A DNA stretch of 64,000 nt. Origin: Jacaranda mimosifolia (lineage: Eukaryota; Streptophyta; Magnoliopsida; Lamiales; Bignoniaceae). Every line of letters begins with the position of its first letter. Position 1 is the stretch's first letter. The stretch is taken from positions 5,875,501-5,939,500 of the forward strand of contig CM032124.1 of the NCBI GenBank assembly GCA_018894105.1. Direction: 5' to 3'. The position numbers were made by a program, and so were the translations under genes. The notes beneath the pieces were generated by a model, which saw only the letters and a program-made list of their open reading frames with translations, did no database searches and was not told the origin of the DNA. Positions 63,259 through 64,000 of the stretch are shown in pieces.

Positions 63259-64000
63259 GCTAATTTGACAAAATATGGTGAAAAAAGAAAAAAATTACAA
63301 AACTACCGTAAATTTAAAATCATTACAAAATTACCGTAAGGCGTGGCTTGTAGCCACGCCTTACCCTATTTTTTTTTTTTTTTTTTTTTTAATTTCAGAA
63401 TTAAGAGGCGTGGCCCCAGGCCCCAGGCCACGCCTCTTAATTCATCTATTTTCCCCTCTAGAGGCGTGGCCAGGCGACGCCTCTTAGGGATTTTTCCTTT
63501 TTTTTATTTTTTATTTTTTATTTTTAGTATTATTTTATATATATATAAATATATATAAAAATATTTTTTAATTTTTTAATTTTAATGTTTGATTTTTTTT
63601 TTCTTTTGGGAATAATATTAGGGTTGACATAGCATCATTTGTTTTATCTTTATTTTATGTAATTTAATATAGAATATTTTATCTTATATTTAAAATTTTA
63701 ATTAATTGATTTTTTGAAATATTAAAAATGAGCCATAAAATATAGTATAAATTTTAAATTTTTTTATAAATGTACTATTTTATAAAATGCAAGTGATTGA
63801 AACATGCTTTTATAAATTTACTATATTCTATATTTTCTTCAATTGATGCAATATAATAATTCGTGAAGGAATGCTTGTAATGTTTGAACTTTGGCCAAAA
63901 TAAGTATGTAAAATCACAGTATATGATTATATATTAATACATTAATCAAGCATTATCATACTTTTTAATCATAAGTGATGCTTGTAATTTCAAGGTATGT
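63259..64000. other. Unrelated DNA replacing the NLR 3' half, with GC hairpins
   Basis: After the breakpoint there is no NLR homology to the window end. A block at 63337-63484 carries several AGGCGTGGC-type motifs arranged in hairpins, with a run of about 23 T. After it the sequence is AT-rich with no frame. It is probably a transposon whose far end is outside the window. Confidence 0.6.
63337..63484. repeat. Three stem-loops built on AGGCGTGGC
   Basis: Stem 1 is 12 bp, perfect (63337-63348 with 63352-63363). Stem 2 is 18 bp, perfect (63398-63415 with 63426-63443). Stem 3 is 8 bp (63460-63467 with 63477-63484). All share the same GC-rich core in an otherwise AT-rich region. Confidence 0.9.

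Noticed and set aside
63275..63558. 70- and 71-codon frames after the NLR pseudogene
   Set aside because: They translate the hairpin block and T run in two frames. Not conserved with NLR and no domain.

Overview
This is a 64-kb piece of AT-rich plant nuclear DNA. Three things show this: a CC-NB-ARC-LRR resistance gene with a 4-kb intron, a paralogous pseudogene, and a dense nested layer of typical plant transposons (Ty3/gypsy LTR elements, CACTA/En-Spm, hAT, Mutator-like, PIF/Harbinger-like MITEs, Helitron candidates). The resistance protein resembles the R1-like (late-blight R1A/R1B) NLR group that is common in asterids. An asterid eudicot, perhaps Lamiales, is my inference and was not tested. 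I saw no tRNA, rRNA or CRISPR array.

Layout. Unit A (about 541-18.8 kb) and unit B (about 26.07-63.26 kb) are two same-strand copies of one ancestral segment. Each runs from AT-rich repeat through a conserved non-coding tract to an NLR gene. In unit A the NLR (13358-20034) is open and spliceable and predicts about 890 residues. In unit B the NLR (59166-63258) is dead: an exon-1 frameshift, a MITE in exon 1, a TGA in the NB-ARC, and loss of homology just before the MHD-type motif. Unit B was also inflated by insertions: a 3-kb solo LTR (28063-31048), a CACTA element with degenerate transposase genes (about 32.7-41.67 kb) sitting in a second LTR fragment, and a hAT-type element (43710-57050) that itself contains a 12.5-kb Athila-like retrotransposon (44062-56608), which in turn contains a Helitron candidate (47291-51560). 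Between the units lie a short LTR end, a non-autonomous CACTA (21102-23522), a Helitron-like end and a Mutator-like element (24265-26022).

The two units act as natural filled-site/empty-site controls. Comparing them fixes the borders of many insertions: the hAT in the NLR1 intron (8-bp TSD), three TAA/TTA-flanked MITEs, a MULE-MITE in the pseudogene intron, a second hAT in the pseudogene promoter, the solo LTR, and the hAT/Athila nest.

The only gene likely to make a host protein is the NLR at 13358-20034. The transposase, gag and protease frames carry stops or shifts. No clear new biological system is visible. The points most worth a second look are the NLR pair, the hairpin-rich GC block at the breakpoint of the dead copy, the strong inverted repeat inside the NLR1 intron, the Helitron candidate, and the gag/protease-only retrotransposon.
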